Positions 36,298-45,970 are shown, numbered from the stretch's first letter. The stretch: DNA of 64,000 bases from Streptomyces abyssalis (GCF_001751365.1 NZ_LJGT01000040.1:248001-312000); one strand, 5' to 3'. A program made the numbers and translations. Notes: a model not told the origin generated them from the letters alone.

Positions 36298-36810
36298 TCA
36301 GTCTTTCGCGGAAGCCTCCCCGTCCGCGACCACGCAGTTGAGCTGCGTACGAAGCTCCCGCGGGTCCATGTCCGGCGTGGGCTCGGTGACGTAGAACTCC
36401 CACATGACCGGGCCCGGCGTCAGCCCCTGCTCGCGTACCCAGGCGTGCAGCCGCTCCCAGGAGGCGCCCAGCCCGTCGAACGAGCCGTGGTGGGTCGTAC
36501 GTGCGACGCGCGTACCCGGGAGCGCGCTCACGACGACGTCCCCCTCGGGCCGGACAGCCCGGTCGGTGACGAAGCCGACTTCGAGTTCGGCGGTCTCCTG
36601 CGGCGGCCGGCTGTAGAGGCCGAACGCGGGGCCGGTGATGGCGATCTGCTGACGGGAGACCGTCTCGCCGAGCTGCCGGAACGACGTGTCGAAGAAGTCC
36701 CGCAGCCCGGCCTGCGGCACGACGCCGCGGACGACGGCCGTCACCGCCGGTTCGACGTCGACGATCTCGGGCTCGTCCGTGCCCGGTTGTGATGACGCGG
36801 CGCTGTTCAT
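36298..36810 (-). CDS. GyrI-like/SOUL-fold small-molecule-binding protein
   Basis: A 170-residue protein from ATG 36810 (GGGGAGGATC upstream). It matches the GyrI-like (AraC effector-binding) family: IVDVEPAVTAVVRGVVPQAGL start, GPAFGLY, ELEVGFVTDRAV, LPGTRVARTTHHGSFDGLGASWERLHAWVREQGL and the final WEFYVTEPTPDMDPRELRTQL. Stand-alone members bind or hydrolyse small molecules. Only 4 bp separate it from the downstream GNAT gene, so the two are co-transcribed. Confidence 0.88.
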   Translation of the reverse strand: MNSAASSQPGTDEPEIVDVEPAVTAVVRGVVPQAGLRDFFDTSFRQLGETVSRQQIAITGPAFGLYSRPPQETAELEVGFVTDRAVRPEGDVVVSALPGTRVARTTHHGSFDGLGASWERLHAWVREQGLTPGPVMWEFYVTEPTPDMDPRELRTQLNCVVADGEASAKD

Positions 36811-36960
36811 GATCCTCCCCAGGTTCGTGTGTCTGACCGAGGCCGACCACCGGGCCCTCCGGAACTCATCGCCCCGGCCGTGGTTCCGCCCCACCTTCGC
36901 GTTCTGACCTCGGCTGCCGCCCCCGGCCGCCGCCCGGAACGTCCCCGTAAGCTCGACGGC

Positions 36961-39186
36961 ATGAAGGTCCTGCCCTGGTTCCGGGCGTTCGGTGAGACGG
37001 CGCGGTCCGGACTGTCGGTCGAGCGGGCCAAGCTCAATCCGCTCATCGCGCTGCGCGCCGCGGCCGGTGTCGCGGTGATCGTGTTCCTGACCCTGTGGGC
37101 GGGGTCCGCGGAGCTGGCTGTGGCCTCCGCGTTCGGTGCCTTCTCCTCAGGTGTGGCCACGTTCCAGCGCAGTTGGCGTCCCCGGCCGGTGCTGGCGCTG
37201 TGCGCGGGGGCGGCGCTGGCGCTGTCGACGTTCGCCGGCTATCTCGTCGTCGGCCATCCCGTCGCGTTCGTACTCCTCCTCGCCGCCTGGGCGTTCGCCT
37301 CCGGCCTGGCCTGGGGACTGGGCCCGACAGCGGGTGTCGTGGCGTCCTCGACGGTGGCCTGCATGCTGGTGACCGTCACCCTGCCGACCACCGTGCTCGG
37401 TGCCCTCGCACAGGCCGCGCTCATCGCGGCCGGCGGACTGGTGCAGGCGGCGCTGATCGTGCTCTTCCCCGTACGGCCATGGGGCGAGCGGCGCGACGCG
37501 CTCGCCGACGCGCTCGCCGCCGTCGCGGACTACGCGCGCCGGCTGCGCCACGACCCCGGCGCGTCCTTCGATCCCAAGCCGCTCATGGAGGCCCGCAGCG
37601 CCGCAGCGGTGACGCCGCGTCAGGCACGCCGCCGCCCGCGCCAGCTCGGCGGCTACCGGGGCCTGGCCGAACGCTTCCGTCCCGTGCTCGCCTCCCTCGC
37701 CGACCCCGTCGTGGGCGCGCCGATGGTCGGCCGGGAACGGGAGCGCGTACGGGAGCTGCTGCAGGCGGCGGCGACCGTGCTGGACGCGACGGCCCGCGCG
37801 GTGCGGCGCGGCGAGCGCGTACGTCTGCCGGAGGACGCCCTGGACGTGCTCCAAGTCCCCGCTTCCGGGCCGGTGTTGAGCGGCCCGGCGCGCAAGGCGG
37901 CGATGCGGCTGATCGCGCTGACGCAGGACGCGGTGGACGCCGCGCAGGAGCCGGTCGAGGTCACCCGCTCGATCCCGCTGATTCCCCGCGCCACATGGCA
38001 GATGCCGGCACGGCCCGACAGCGTGGAGGAAGCCGACGTCTACGTCGACCCCGACGCGGACGCCCAGCCCGCACATCCCGTACAGCCACGGCACTTGAGC
38101 CAGCCGTCGCTCGCCGTCCTCGTCCCCGTGGCCGTGCGCACCTTCCGCCGTGAACTGCGCTGGTCCTCGCCCGTGTGCCGGCATGCTCTGCGCGTCGCCG
38201 CCGTCGTCGCCGTCAGCTATGTGCTGGGCAGGGTGCTGCCGCCCGAGCACGGCTACTGGGCGCCGCTGACCGCCGTGATGGTGATGCGCCCCGACTTCTC
38301 CCGTACGTACGAACGGGGTGTGGCCCGCGTCGTCGGGACGCTGTTCGGCGTGGGGCTGGCGGGCACGGTCACGGTGCTGGCCCATCCTCCCCCGTACGCG
38401 AGTGCGGCGCTGGCGGTCGTCAGCGTCGGCTGCATGTACTTGCTGATGCGCACCGGTTACGCCATCACCTCCGCCTGCATCGGTGCGTACGTCGTCTTCC
38501 TGCTGGGGATCGCCGGCTCGCTGTGGTCGCAGACCGTGCTGGACCGGATCTGGCTGACGGCGCTCGGCGGCGGGCTCGCGATGCTCAGTTACGCGCTCTT
38601 CCCGGCATGGGAGACACCGCAGTTGAGGGACCGGCTCGCCGACTGGCTCTCGGCGACCGGTGGTTACACGATCGCCGTGCTCGACTGCTTCGCCGACCCG
38701 GCGGGCAGCGCGGCCGGTGCGGTCGGCACGCCCGCACCCGGAAACCCGAACCGCAAGGTCCGCGAGGCCCTGCTGGACACGCGCTCCGCCCGCCAGGAGT
38801 GGGACCAGACGGCGACACGGGCGGGCGCCGAGCCCGTACGTCACCGCGGCGGCCTCTCGCGTCGCTCTGCAACGGCGGCGCAGTCCGCGATGGTCACCCT
38901 GGGCCGGGTCACGATGCTGCTGGAGGCACACCTCCCGGACCGGGACGCGAAGCCCGACTCCGGCGCGGAGGAGTACTCCAGGGCGCTTGCGGCGGCCCTG
39001 CCCGACGCGGTGACCGCGCTCCGCGAGGGCCGCACCCCGGACTGGGGCCCCGTGCACGACGCCCTGGCCCGCTGGTGGGAGCAGGAGGCGGACCTGCCCT
39101 CCCCCTCGGTGGCGCTGCGCACCGCCGACCTGCTCGCGGACGCGCTGGAGGACCTCGCGGACGCGGTGGCACCCCGGGCCAAGTGA
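36961..39186 (+). CDS. FUSC-family (aromatic acid exporter-like) membrane protein
   Basis: A 741-residue protein from ATG 36961. It has two membrane blocks of about six helices each (about residues 25-175 and 405-545), with soluble helical regions after each, as in FUSC/YccS/ArAE proteins. The second block has the family pattern HGYWAPLTAVMVMRPDFSRTYERGVARVVGTLFGV. Members are proposed to export aromatic acids or other toxic metabolites, though many lack functional evidence. It is monocistronic and divergent from the GyrI-like gene. Confidence 0.88.
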   Translation: MKVLPWFRAFGETARSGLSVERAKLNPLIALRAAAGVAVIVFLTLWAGSAELAVASAFGAFSSGVATFQRSWRPRPVLALCAGAALALSTFAGYLVVGHPVAFVLLLAAWAFASGLAWGLGPTAGVVASSTVACMLVTVTLPTTVLGALAQAALIAAGGLVQAALIVLFPVRPWGERRDALADALAAVADYARRLRHDPGASFDPKPLMEARSAAAVTPRQARRRPRQLGGYRGLAERFRPVLASLADPVVGAPMVGRERERVRELLQAAATVLDATARAVRRGERVRLPEDALDVLQVPASGPVLSGPARKAAMRLIALTQDAVDAAQEPVEVTRSIPLIPRATWQMPARPDSVEEADVYVDPDADAQPAHPVQPRHLSQPSLAVLVPVAVRTFRRELRWSSPVCRHALRVAAVVAVSYVLGRVLPPEHGYWAPLTAVMVMRPDFSRTYERGVARVVGTLFGVGLAGTVTVLAHPPPYASAALAVVSVGCMYLLMRTGYAITSACIGAYVVFLLGIAGSLWSQTVLDRIWLTALGGGLAMLSYALFPAWETPQLRDRLADWLSATGGYTIAVLDCFADPAGSAAGAVGTPAPGNPNRKVREALLDTRSARQEWDQTATRAGAEPVRHRGGLSRRSATAAQSAMVTLGRVTMLLEAHLPDRDAKPDSGAEEYSRALAAALPDAVTALREGRTPDWGPVHDALARWWEQEADLPSPSVALRTADLLADALEDLADAVAPRAK

Positions 39187-39236
39187 CCAGCCCCGAGGCG
39201 GGCCTTCGGACGGGCCCCAGGGCCTTCGGACGGTCC

Positions 39237-40151
39237 CTAGACGTCCACGCGCAGCCGCACGTACCGCACCAGGGGGACGCGGCCGGTGCGTACGCGGACC
39301 TCTGCGGTGAGGGGTTCGGCATCGGCGGTCAACGGCTGCCACCGCACGTCCAGTTGGCCGTCCGTGACCGGCTCGCCGAGGCGTCCGGCGACGGCGCGGC
39401 CCAGCTGTGACGCCGTCCCCGACGGCAGCCGCGGCGTGGTGACGGCCCGGCGCCCGTCGGGGAGTTCGACGACCGCGCCCCAGGGCCGCCGCTCCGGGCC
39501 GGTAACGCCCAGGAGCAGGGCGTCGACCGTGTCCGCGGACCTCACCTTCCGCCAGGCGGTCCGCGGTTCGCCGGGACGGTAGGGGGAGTCCCAGCGTTTG
39601 GAGACGATGCCTTCGACGCCCTGCGTTCTCATCTCCCGCATCCACTCGCGGGCTTGAGCCGCGTCGTCGGTGGCCAGGACCAACTGGATCTGCGGGCCCG
39701 CCTGTTCGACGACGCTCCGCAGCCGTGGCCATCTGCTGCGCAGCGGCTCGGACCGCAGATCCGTCCAGGGCGCGGCGAGCACGTCGAAGGCGACGAGTAC
39801 GGCCCCGGGAACGGACCTGGGCCGTCTGGCGAGGCCGCGGGACTGCACGGCCTCGAAGTCGAAGCGCCCCCGCTGCTCGTCCCACACCACCACCTCTCCG
39901 TCGATGACGGTTCCCACGCCCAACTGGTCTGCCGCGTCGGTGAGTTCGGGGAACTGGGCGCTCACGTCCCGCTTGCTGCGGGAGTGGATGCGTACGCCCT
40001 CGGGGGTCACGGAGAGGGCGACGCGCCAGCCGTCGAGCTTGACGGAATGGTGCCAGCCGGGCCCGTCGGGGACGGCCTCGACCGGTTTGGGCCGCACCAG
40101 CTCCACCGGCAGCCGCACCACGAGAGCTGAATTCACAGCGGCCAGCTTCAC
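39237..40151 (-). CDS. ATP-dependent DNA ligase-like protein
   Basis: About 304 residues from GTG 40151; GTG 40136 is possible and neither has a strong ribosome site. The nucleotidyltransferase motif KLDG (HHSVKLDGWRVALSV) carries the adenylated lysine. Further ligase motifs are VIDGEVVVWDE, LVAFDVLA, GVEGIVSKRWDSPYRPG and WRKVRS. An OB-fold-like C-terminus follows. The size fits minimal LigC/LigD-type ligases involved in accessory repair. No Ku or polymerase gene is adjacent. Confidence 0.87.
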   Translation of the reverse strand: MKLAAVNSALVVRLPVELVRPKPVEAVPDGPGWHHSVKLDGWRVALSVTPEGVRIHSRSKRDVSAQFPELTDAADQLGVGTVIDGEVVVWDEQRGRFDFEAVQSRGLARRPRSVPGAVLVAFDVLAAPWTDLRSEPLRSRWPRLRSVVEQAGPQIQLVLATDDAAQAREWMREMRTQGVEGIVSKRWDSPYRPGEPRTAWRKVRSADTVDALLLGVTGPERRPWGAVVELPDGRRAVTTPRLPSGTASQLGRAVAGRLGEPVTDGQLDVRWQPLTADAEPLTAEVRVRTGRVPLVRYVRLRVDV

Positions 40152-40307
40152 GGCGGGCGACCCGGGCGTCCGGCGGCCACGCCGCGCCCGGCCGCCCACG
40201 CCACCGTTGTGGCGGAGCGCGGCGGCAGCCGATGAGTTTCCGCGGCCGTCCTGGTCAGCACCGTTGTACGTGACGAGGAACGGAAGCGGAGCGGAAGGAG
40301 CCGGGAC

Positions 40308-40706
40308 GTGGCCGGTGACGAGGCGCAGATCCGTGAGCTCATCGAGCGCTGGGCGGCGGCGGTGCACGAAGGCGACATGGACGGAGTGCTGGCAGCGCAC
40401 TCCGACGACATCGTCATGTTCGACGTGCCGCCGCCCGACGACGGCGTGCGCGGCATCGAGAGCTACCGCGCGACCTGGCCGCCGTTCTTCGACTGGCAGC
40501 GTCAGGGCGCCTGCTTCGAGATCGTCTCCCTGGACGTCACGGCGGGCGAGGACGTCGCCTTCGCGTACGCGCTCGCACGCTGCGGCACCGAGAAGGAGCT
40601 GCGGGACGACCCGGGCAACCGTCTCCGCCTGACGATCGGGCTCCGCAAGGAAGGCGGCCGCTGGACCGTCTCGCACGAGCACCATTCGTTTCCGCTCAAG
40701 GACTGA
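40308..40706 (+). CDS. SnoaL/NTF2-like (SgcJ/EcaC-type) protein
   Basis: A 132-residue cone-shaped alpha+beta protein from GTG 40308 (GGAAGGAG upstream). The pattern IRELIERWAAAVHEGDMDGVLAAHSDDIVMFDVPPP followed by beta strands and a terminal WTVSHEHHSFPL is typical of the SgcJ/EcaC/DUF4440-like SnoaL family. The reaction is unknown. Followed after 78 bp by a DHFR-like gene in the same sense. Confidence 0.85.
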   Translation: MAGDEAQIRELIERWAAAVHEGDMDGVLAAHSDDIVMFDVPPPDDGVRGIESYRATWPPFFDWQRQGACFEIVSLDVTAGEDVAFAYALARCGTEKELRDDPGNRLRLTIGLRKEGGRWTVSHEHHSFPLKD

Positions 40707-40784
40707 CGCACCCGATCGGCATCCACCCACCCGCTCAGGGGCTGGACCACCCGCTCAAGGACCGACGCACGGAGGGATCCGCAG

Positions 40785-41381
40785 ATGAGGAAGGTCATCC
40801 TGTCCATGTCGGTGTCGCTGGACGGCTACTTCGCAGGCCCGGACGGTGAGATCGACTGGAGCCTGATGGACGACGAGCTGCATGCCCACATCAACGACCA
40901 GTTCCGGGGGATGAGCGCCTTCCTCCTGGGGCGCGTCGACTACGAGATGATGGCCGCCTTCTGGCCCACCGCCGACTCGGACCCGTCGGTCACCGGTTCC
41001 ATGAAGGAGTTCGCCGGCATCTGGCGGGAGACGCCCAAGCTTGTCTTCTCCCGCACGCTGGAGCGGACCGGGGAGGAGAGCGCCGCCCTGCGCCGGGAGG
41101 TGGACCCCGAGGAGATCAGGGCGCTGAAGGCCCGGCCCGGCGGCGACATGGCCGTCGGCGGCGCCATGCTGGCGGAGGCGTTCCGTCGGCACGACCTGAT
41201 CGACGAGTACCGCATCCTCGTGCACCCCGTGCTGCTCGGCCGGGGCCGGCCCCTTCTCCCGCCGCTCGAACCCCCGGCCGCCAGGACGCCCCTCCGCCTC
41301 GCGGGCACGCGCACCTTCGGCAACGGCGTGGTGCTGCTGCACCATGTGCGGGCGGATGCGGCTGCCCCGTCCGAGGGCTGA
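40785..41381 (+). CDS. Dihydrofolate reductase family protein (RibD C-terminal type)
   Basis: A 198-residue protein: MRKVILSMSVSLDGYFAGPDGEIDW start, FLLGRVDYEMMAAFWP, KLVFSRTLER, GGDMAVGGAMLAEAFRRHDLIDEYRILVHPVLLGRGRPLLPPL. This is the YwjB/YyaP-like RibD_C family. It has an NADPH-binding fold but no proven DHFR activity in most members. A direct-repeat-like leader (two GCTCAaGGaC...GACGCAC stretches at about 40696-40770) precedes it. Confidence 0.87.
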   Translation: MRKVILSMSVSLDGYFAGPDGEIDWSLMDDELHAHINDQFRGMSAFLLGRVDYEMMAAFWPTADSDPSVTGSMKEFAGIWRETPKLVFSRTLERTGEESAALRREVDPEEIRALKARPGGDMAVGGAMLAEAFRRHDLIDEYRILVHPVLLGRGRPLLPPLEPPAARTPLRLAGTRTFGNGVVLLHHVRADAAAPSEG

Positions 41382-41415
41382 ACGGCCGGGGGCTGGAGGT
41401 TCAGCCGCCGGCGGG

Positions 41416-41581
41416 TCAACCTCCAGTGGCGCTTTCTCCCGATGCTGTGCCGCCCCTCAGCAGTTCGTCGAGCATCAGCGCCGCGCCGCCGAGCGCGGCC
41501 GCGACACGGTGGATCTTCTCGCTGATGATCAGGATGTACGTGGCCGTGAAGACTGCGATCGCCCCCAGCTGTGCCAGTCGT
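41416..41581 (-). pseudogene. Remnant of an ArsB/NhaD-type (SLC13-like) permease
   Basis: Reading the minus strand, a roughly 50-codon frame gives LGAIAVFTATYILIISEKIHRVAAALGGAALML, which matches the first membrane region of ArsB/NhaD/citrate-transporter-like permeases. It lacks a start codon and ends soon after (DELLRGGTASGESATGG then stop). The frame touches the end of the cation/proton antiporter gene. The rest of the permease is absent, so this is a gene fragment. Confidence 0.55.
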
Positions 41582-42868
41582 TCATGACGCTCCGGGGAGT
41601 CGGTTCGGGCTGGGGGTGGAGCCGGCGGTGGAGGGACCCGGCACTGTTGCTTCTCCGCCGGTGTCCTGGTTGCTTGCGTGGACGTCGGTTCCTTCGACGA
41701 GGTGCGAGACCTGGAAGAGGCGCGCGACGGGAACGTCCGTGCTGCTGTGCGCGACGATGGAGAAGGCGATGCACACGGCCACGAGCGTGTAGGCCTGTTC
41801 GGCCTGCGGGATTCCCGATTGCAGCACGAGAAGCCCGTACACCACCGACGCGAAACCCTTCGGGCCGAACCAGGCGGCCGCGAATCTCTCCCGGCGGTCG
41901 AGCCTTGTGCCTACGAGGGACAGCAGCAGTGAGGCCGGGCGGATCAGGACGATGGCCAGCACGGCGGCCACGTAACCGCCCACCGTCAGGTCACCGAAGA
42001 GCTGCGGAGTCAGAAGGGCCCCGAAGATCAGCAGTGCGGCGAACTTCGCCAGTTCGGCGAGCTGGTCCCCCAGCGGGCCGAAGGACTCCTTGGCCTCCGG
42101 TGAGACCGAGGCCAGGACGGCGCCCGCGGAGAACGCGGCGAGGTACGGGTTCGCGTGGGTGAGGTGGCACAGGGCGTAGAGGATCACCCCGGTCGCCAGC
42201 GGCAGCAGGGGCTGCAGCTTGGGCTCCGCGCCGAGCACGCGGACCCGGGCCAGCGCGTGCACGAGGAGGGGCAGCCCGGCGCCGAAGACCAGTCCCAGCG
42301 CCAGCTCCGTGCCGATCGCCGTGCCCGAGGTCCGGGCGTGGCCCGCGGCCGGACCGGCCGCGGCGATCAGAAGCAGAACGACGGGGAGAGCGAGACCGTC
42401 GTTGATTCCGCTCTCGACATTGAGCAACTGCCGCAGCCGCGCGGGCACTTCCTTCCGGCCCACGATCGCCGAGGCGAAGACGGGGTCCGTGGGAGCCAGC
42501 ACGGCTCCCACCAGGAAGGACGTCGTCCAGTCCAGACCCACCAGGTAGTGGGAGACCAGCGCCATGAACGCGAACGCCAGCGGCATTCCCAGCGCGAGTG
42601 CGCGGGCCGGGTAGCGCCAGGCACGGCGCAGCGCCGGGAAGGAGACGTGCATGCCGTCGACGAACAGGACGGCGAAGAGTGCGAGGTCCGCGGTGACCGA
42701 GACGATCCCGCTCTCCGGCGTGACGTCGACGAACCCCAGGAACCCTTCCCCTACCAGGGCTCCGCCGACGAGGAGGAGCAGCGAGGTGGACAGGACCGTC
42801 CGGGCCGCCAGCCCCGAGAGCAGGAGCGCTGCCAGGAGGACGATCCCGAAAACCGCGATGAGCACCAC
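41582..42868 (-). CDS. Cation:proton antiporter (CPA1/CPA2-like)
   Basis: A 428-residue membrane protein from GTG 42868 (GGAGGC upstream) with 11-12 predicted helices and no C-terminal RCK/TrkA domain. Family signatures are FVGVDG-like LFAVLFVDGMHVSFPALRR, SFLVGAVLAPTDPVFASAIVGR (helix 4), ESGINDGLALPVVLLLI (the ND pair for ion exchange), FSAGAVLASVSPEAK and WFGPKGFASVVYGLLVL. It likely exchanges Na+ or K+ for H+. The last roughly 40 residues are a hydrophilic Gly/Ser/Pro tail. Confidence 0.9.
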   Translation of the reverse strand: MVLIAVFGIVLLAALLLSGLAARTVLSTSLLLLVGGALVGEGFLGFVDVTPESGIVSVTADLALFAVLFVDGMHVSFPALRRAWRYPARALALGMPLAFAFMALVSHYLVGLDWTTSFLVGAVLAPTDPVFASAIVGRKEVPARLRQLLNVESGINDGLALPVVLLLIAAAGPAAGHARTSGTAIGTELALGLVFGAGLPLLVHALARVRVLGAEPKLQPLLPLATGVILYALCHLTHANPYLAAFSAGAVLASVSPEAKESFGPLGDQLAELAKFAALLIFGALLTPQLFGDLTVGGYVAAVLAIVLIRPASLLLSLVGTRLDRRERFAAAWFGPKGFASVVYGLLVLQSGIPQAEQAYTLVAVCIAFSIVAHSSTDVPVARLFQVSHLVEGTDVHASNQDTGGEATVPGPSTAGSTPSPNRLPGAS

Positions 42869-43041
42869 GACAAGCGCCTCCGGTCAGCTGAGAGTTCTGC
42901 CTCATCGCCGACCAGACTTCCCGGCACACCGCCGGAGACTTTACACGGCCCCTGTTCCGGCGGCATGGCCAAGGGCTCGCCGGTTGTGAGGTCCGAAACA
43001 GGGAGACCGGTGCGGTGTCACGCGTCCGTTCAGAGGTCCGG

Positions 43042-44490
43042 TCACGTGTCCCCGGCGTGCTGCGCCCGCTCCGCCGCCCTCCGTGCCGCCTCCTTGCCGC
43101 GCCGCTCCGGGTCCTCCGGCTGGTCGATGTCGGGAACGGAGTCCCCGTCCTCGTCGCGGGTCTCCTCCTCCCACAGCACCCGGTATCTCCGGTCGCGGAC
43201 CTTGACCAGTACGCAGCCCGCGGCCGCGGAGAGCAGCGAGCCGACGAGTACCGCCGCCTTCACATGCTCCATGGTCCCCTGGTCCGTGAAGGCCAGCTCC
43301 GTGATGAGCAACGAGACGGTGAAGCCGATGCCCGCGAGCATCGAGACGCCCGCCACGTCCGGCCAGGCCATCGCCGGGTCGAGCCGTGCCCGTGTGAAGC
43401 GGGCCGCGAGATACGTCCCCCCGAAGACGCCGGCGAACTTGCCGAGGAAGAGGCCCAGGACGACACCCAGCGACTCCGGCTGCCGGAACATCTCGGCGAG
43501 CGCGGAACCAGAGACGCCGACGCCCGCCGCGAAGAGCGCGAAGAGCGGGACGGCGACGCCTGCCGAGAGCGGGCGCACGATGTGCTCGACGCGTTCCCCG
43601 GGAGACGTCCGCTCTCCTTCGCGCGGACGGCTTCGCAGCAGCATGCCTAGGGCGACGCCGGCGATCGTCGCGTGGACGCCGCTGTTGTACATCAGGGCCC
43701 AGATGACGAGGGCCAGGGGCACGTAGACGTACCAGCCGCGCACTCCCAGCTTCGCGTGCAGCACCCGGAAGAGGACCAGCCCGGCCGCCGCACCGGCAAG
43801 CGCGGTCCAGTCGAGGGTCGCGGAGAAGAACACCGCGATGACCAGGATGGCGCCGAGATCGTCGACGACGGCGAGGGTCAGCAGGAACGCGCGGACCCCG
43901 GAGGGCAGGTGGGAACCGATCACCGCCAGGACGCCGAGGGCGAAGGCGATGTCGGTGGCCATCGGCACGGCCCAGCCGTCCAGGCTGCCTCCCCCGGCGA
44001 GGCAGACGGCCGCGTATACGAGTGCCGGGACGACCGTGCCCGCGACGGCCGCGACGACCGGAAGGGCGGCGGCCGCGGGCTTGCGCAGCTGCCCCGAGAC
44101 GAACTCCCGCTTCAGCTCGGCTCCGGCGACGAAGAAGAAGAGCGTGAGGAGACCCTCCGACGCCCAGTGCTCCACGGAGAGGTCCAGCCCGAGGGCGGGG
44201 ATGCCGAAGTGGAAGGCCCGGAGGGACTCGTACGAGGAACTCAGCGGTGAGTTGGCCCACACCAGCGCGATCACAGTCGCGCCGAGCAGAATCATGCCGC
44301 CGACGGTCTCGGCGCGCAGCGCTTCGGACAGGCGGCGGCGTTCGCCCGTCGGGGGACGGCCGAAGAGCCGGGTCTGTTGTGGCGGGGAAGCGGGGGAAGC
44401 CGAGGGGGAGCCGGACGAGGACTCGGACGTCGAGGGAGACCCGGACGTCAAGGCAGCCTCGGACGTCGGGCGTGACGGGTACGCGGACAT
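43042..44490 (-). CDS. nhaA: Na+/H+ antiporter NhaA
   Basis: A 482-residue NhaA from ATG 44490 (AGGAGC upstream). After a roughly 50-residue Ser/Pro-rich tail the NhaA core begins (RLSEALRAETVGGMILLGATVIALVWANSPL). Hallmarks are ASEGLLTLFFFVAGAELKREFVSGQL, MATDIAFALGVLAVIG (helix IV Asp), LTLAVVDDLGAILVIAVFF (the paired Asp of helix V), and GIGFTVSLLITELAF. The C-terminus has an acidic, charged extension (EEETRDEDGDSVPD). It exports Na+ and Li+ at alkaline pH. It is divergent from the PucR regulator. Confidence 0.95.
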   Translation of the reverse strand: MSAYPSRPTSEAALTSGSPSTSESSSGSPSASPASPPQQTRLFGRPPTGERRRLSEALRAETVGGMILLGATVIALVWANSPLSSSYESLRAFHFGIPALGLDLSVEHWASEGLLTLFFFVAGAELKREFVSGQLRKPAAAALPVVAAVAGTVVPALVYAAVCLAGGGSLDGWAVPMATDIAFALGVLAVIGSHLPSGVRAFLLTLAVVDDLGAILVIAVFFSATLDWTALAGAAAGLVLFRVLHAKLGVRGWYVYVPLALVIWALMYNSGVHATIAGVALGMLLRSRPREGERTSPGERVEHIVRPLSAGVAVPLFALFAAGVGVSGSALAEMFRQPESLGVVLGLFLGKFAGVFGGTYLAARFTRARLDPAMAWPDVAGVSMLAGIGFTVSLLITELAFTDQGTMEHVKAAVLVGSLLSAAAGCVLVKVRDRRYRVLWEEETRDEDGDSVPDIDQPEDPERRGKEAARRAAERAQHAGDT

Positions 44491-44680
44491 GGGTGCGGGC
44501 TCCTGGCGCGGGAGAAGGAGGCGCCATCGCTTGAAGACGCCGCCGACCAGGCTTCCCGGCTCACCCTTGCTGCGTCGATCCAGTGCCGCGTTGATCGCGG
44601 TCGATCTCGTTCGACTCATACACCGTAACCCGCTCGCATACGCTGATGCGCGGTCGGGGGCCGAGGTGGGAGGGGGAGCG

Positions 44681-45799
44681 GTGGCAGAGCACAGCCCGGG
44701 TGTGGACCGCGCGGAGGACTTTCTCGGCCGCTACACGCGGTTGCTGACCGAGGTGTCCGAGACGGGCCGCCTGCCGCGCCGCGACGAACTGGACTCCTTC
44801 CGCGCCCTCGGCGAGCGCGCCTCCGAGCAGGGCTGGGCACTGCGCGAACTGGTCGGCCTCTACCTCGGGCGGACACGTGAACTGTGGGGCACTCTGCCGG
44901 GCGTCGCCCGTGCCGCCACGGCGGGTGAGCGCGCACGTACGGGAGACGCGCTGCTCGGAGCGGTCGAGGGCGCGGTGTCGGCGCTGGGGGAGGGCCACGA
45001 GCGCGCCCAGCGGTTCGCGGCGCGCCGCGAGGAGGGCGAGCGGCGGGAGTTCGTCGACGATCTGCTCCACGGACGCAGCGACATGGGCCGGCTCGCGGAG
45101 CGTGCGCCGCGCTTCGGGCTGCGGCTCGCGGACGTGCACACGGTCGCGGTCGCGGACGGCGAGGAGAAATACGACGACCTGCACCGCACGGTCCGGCGCA
45201 TCGAGCGCGACCTGCGGGGGCGGTTCGGTTCCCGTGACGTGCTGCTGTCCACGAAGGAGGGACGGCTGGTGTGCATCGCCGCGAGCAGCGACGACGACGT
45301 GCTGGAGCACTTCGTCCGCCTCGCCCGCGACCCTGGCCCGGGCCATCTCGCCGCGCGGCACATAGCCGTCGGGCGCGAGCATCCCGGTGCGGGCGGCGTG
45401 GTCCTCAGTTACGAAGAGGCGCTGGGAGCGCTCGAACTCGCGGAGGGACTGGACTTGGAGGACGTGCGCCTCAACGCCTCGGAGCTGCTGGTCTTCCCGG
45501 TGCTGCTCCGCGACCGGGGGGCCATGGCCGACCTCGTGCGGACCGTGCTCGGGCCGCTGACGGAGGCACGCGGCGGGGCGGAGCCGCTCCTGGAGACCCT
45601 GACGGTGTGCTCCGCGGCCGGATACGTCAACGCGGAGGCCGCAAGGCGGCTCGGCCTGAGCGTGCGTACGCTCTCGTACCGCCTGGAACGCATCCGCACC
45701 CTCACCGGCTATTCGCCGAACGAACCCCTTCAGCGCTTCACGCTGGAGGCCGCGGTCATGGGAGCGCGGCTTCTGGGGTGGCCCGGCAAGGGCGTGTGA
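44681..45799 (+). CDS. PucR-type helix-turn-helix regulator
   Basis: A 372-residue regulator from GTG 44681 with GGAGGGGGAG upstream. The N-terminal half has a helical RsbT co-antagonist/RsbRD-like region (FLGRYTRLLTEVSETGRLPRRDEL). The middle is a GGDEF-like module (degenerate, RLVCIAASSDD), and the C-terminus carries the PucR/CdaR HTH (AAGYVNAEAARRLGLSVRTLSYRLERIRTLTGYSP). It shares a 190-bp divergent promoter with nhaA and is a plausible regulator of it, though that is inference. Confidence 0.88.
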   Translation: MAEHSPGVDRAEDFLGRYTRLLTEVSETGRLPRRDELDSFRALGERASEQGWALRELVGLYLGRTRELWGTLPGVARAATAGERARTGDALLGAVEGAVSALGEGHERAQRFAARREEGERREFVDDLLHGRSDMGRLAERAPRFGLRLADVHTVAVADGEEKYDDLHRTVRRIERDLRGRFGSRDVLLSTKEGRLVCIAASSDDDVLEHFVRLARDPGPGHLAARHIAVGREHPGAGGVVLSYEEALGALELAEGLDLEDVRLNASELLVFPVLLRDRGAMADLVRTVLGPLTEARGGAEPLLETLTVCSAAGYVNAEAARRLGLSVRTLSYRLERIRTLTGYSPNEPLQRFTLEAAVMGARLLGWPGKGV

Positions 45800-45928
45800 A
45801 GAAGCAGGCCGCAAGCGGGTTGCTCACAGGACGTCAAAAGCACCTGAACATTGCCGGGTTCTGGCAATGTGTGCCCGCCGTCCCCGATGTCACCATGAGC
45901 GTGCGCCGCAAGGGCGCCGATGCACGGA

Positions 45929-45959
45929 CCGATGCCCTCGACGGGGGTGAGGGCATCGG
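45929..45959. terminator. Terminator hairpin 1 between convergent PucR and Rpf genes
   Basis: CCGATGCCCTC (45929-45939) pairs with GAGGGCATCGG (45949-45959): an 11-bp stem with a 9-nt loop, between convergent genes. Confidence 0.75.
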
Positions 45960-45970
45960 CCCGGGGCACG

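Noticed and set aside
37147..39885. Minus-strand open frame of 912 codons opposite the FUSC gene
   Set aside because: Arg/Gly/His-rich shadow that crosses a gene boundary; no motif.
41529..41774. Minus-strand 81-codon frame overlapping the antiporter end
   Set aside because: Wrong frame relative to both the antiporter and the permease remnant; no family similarity.
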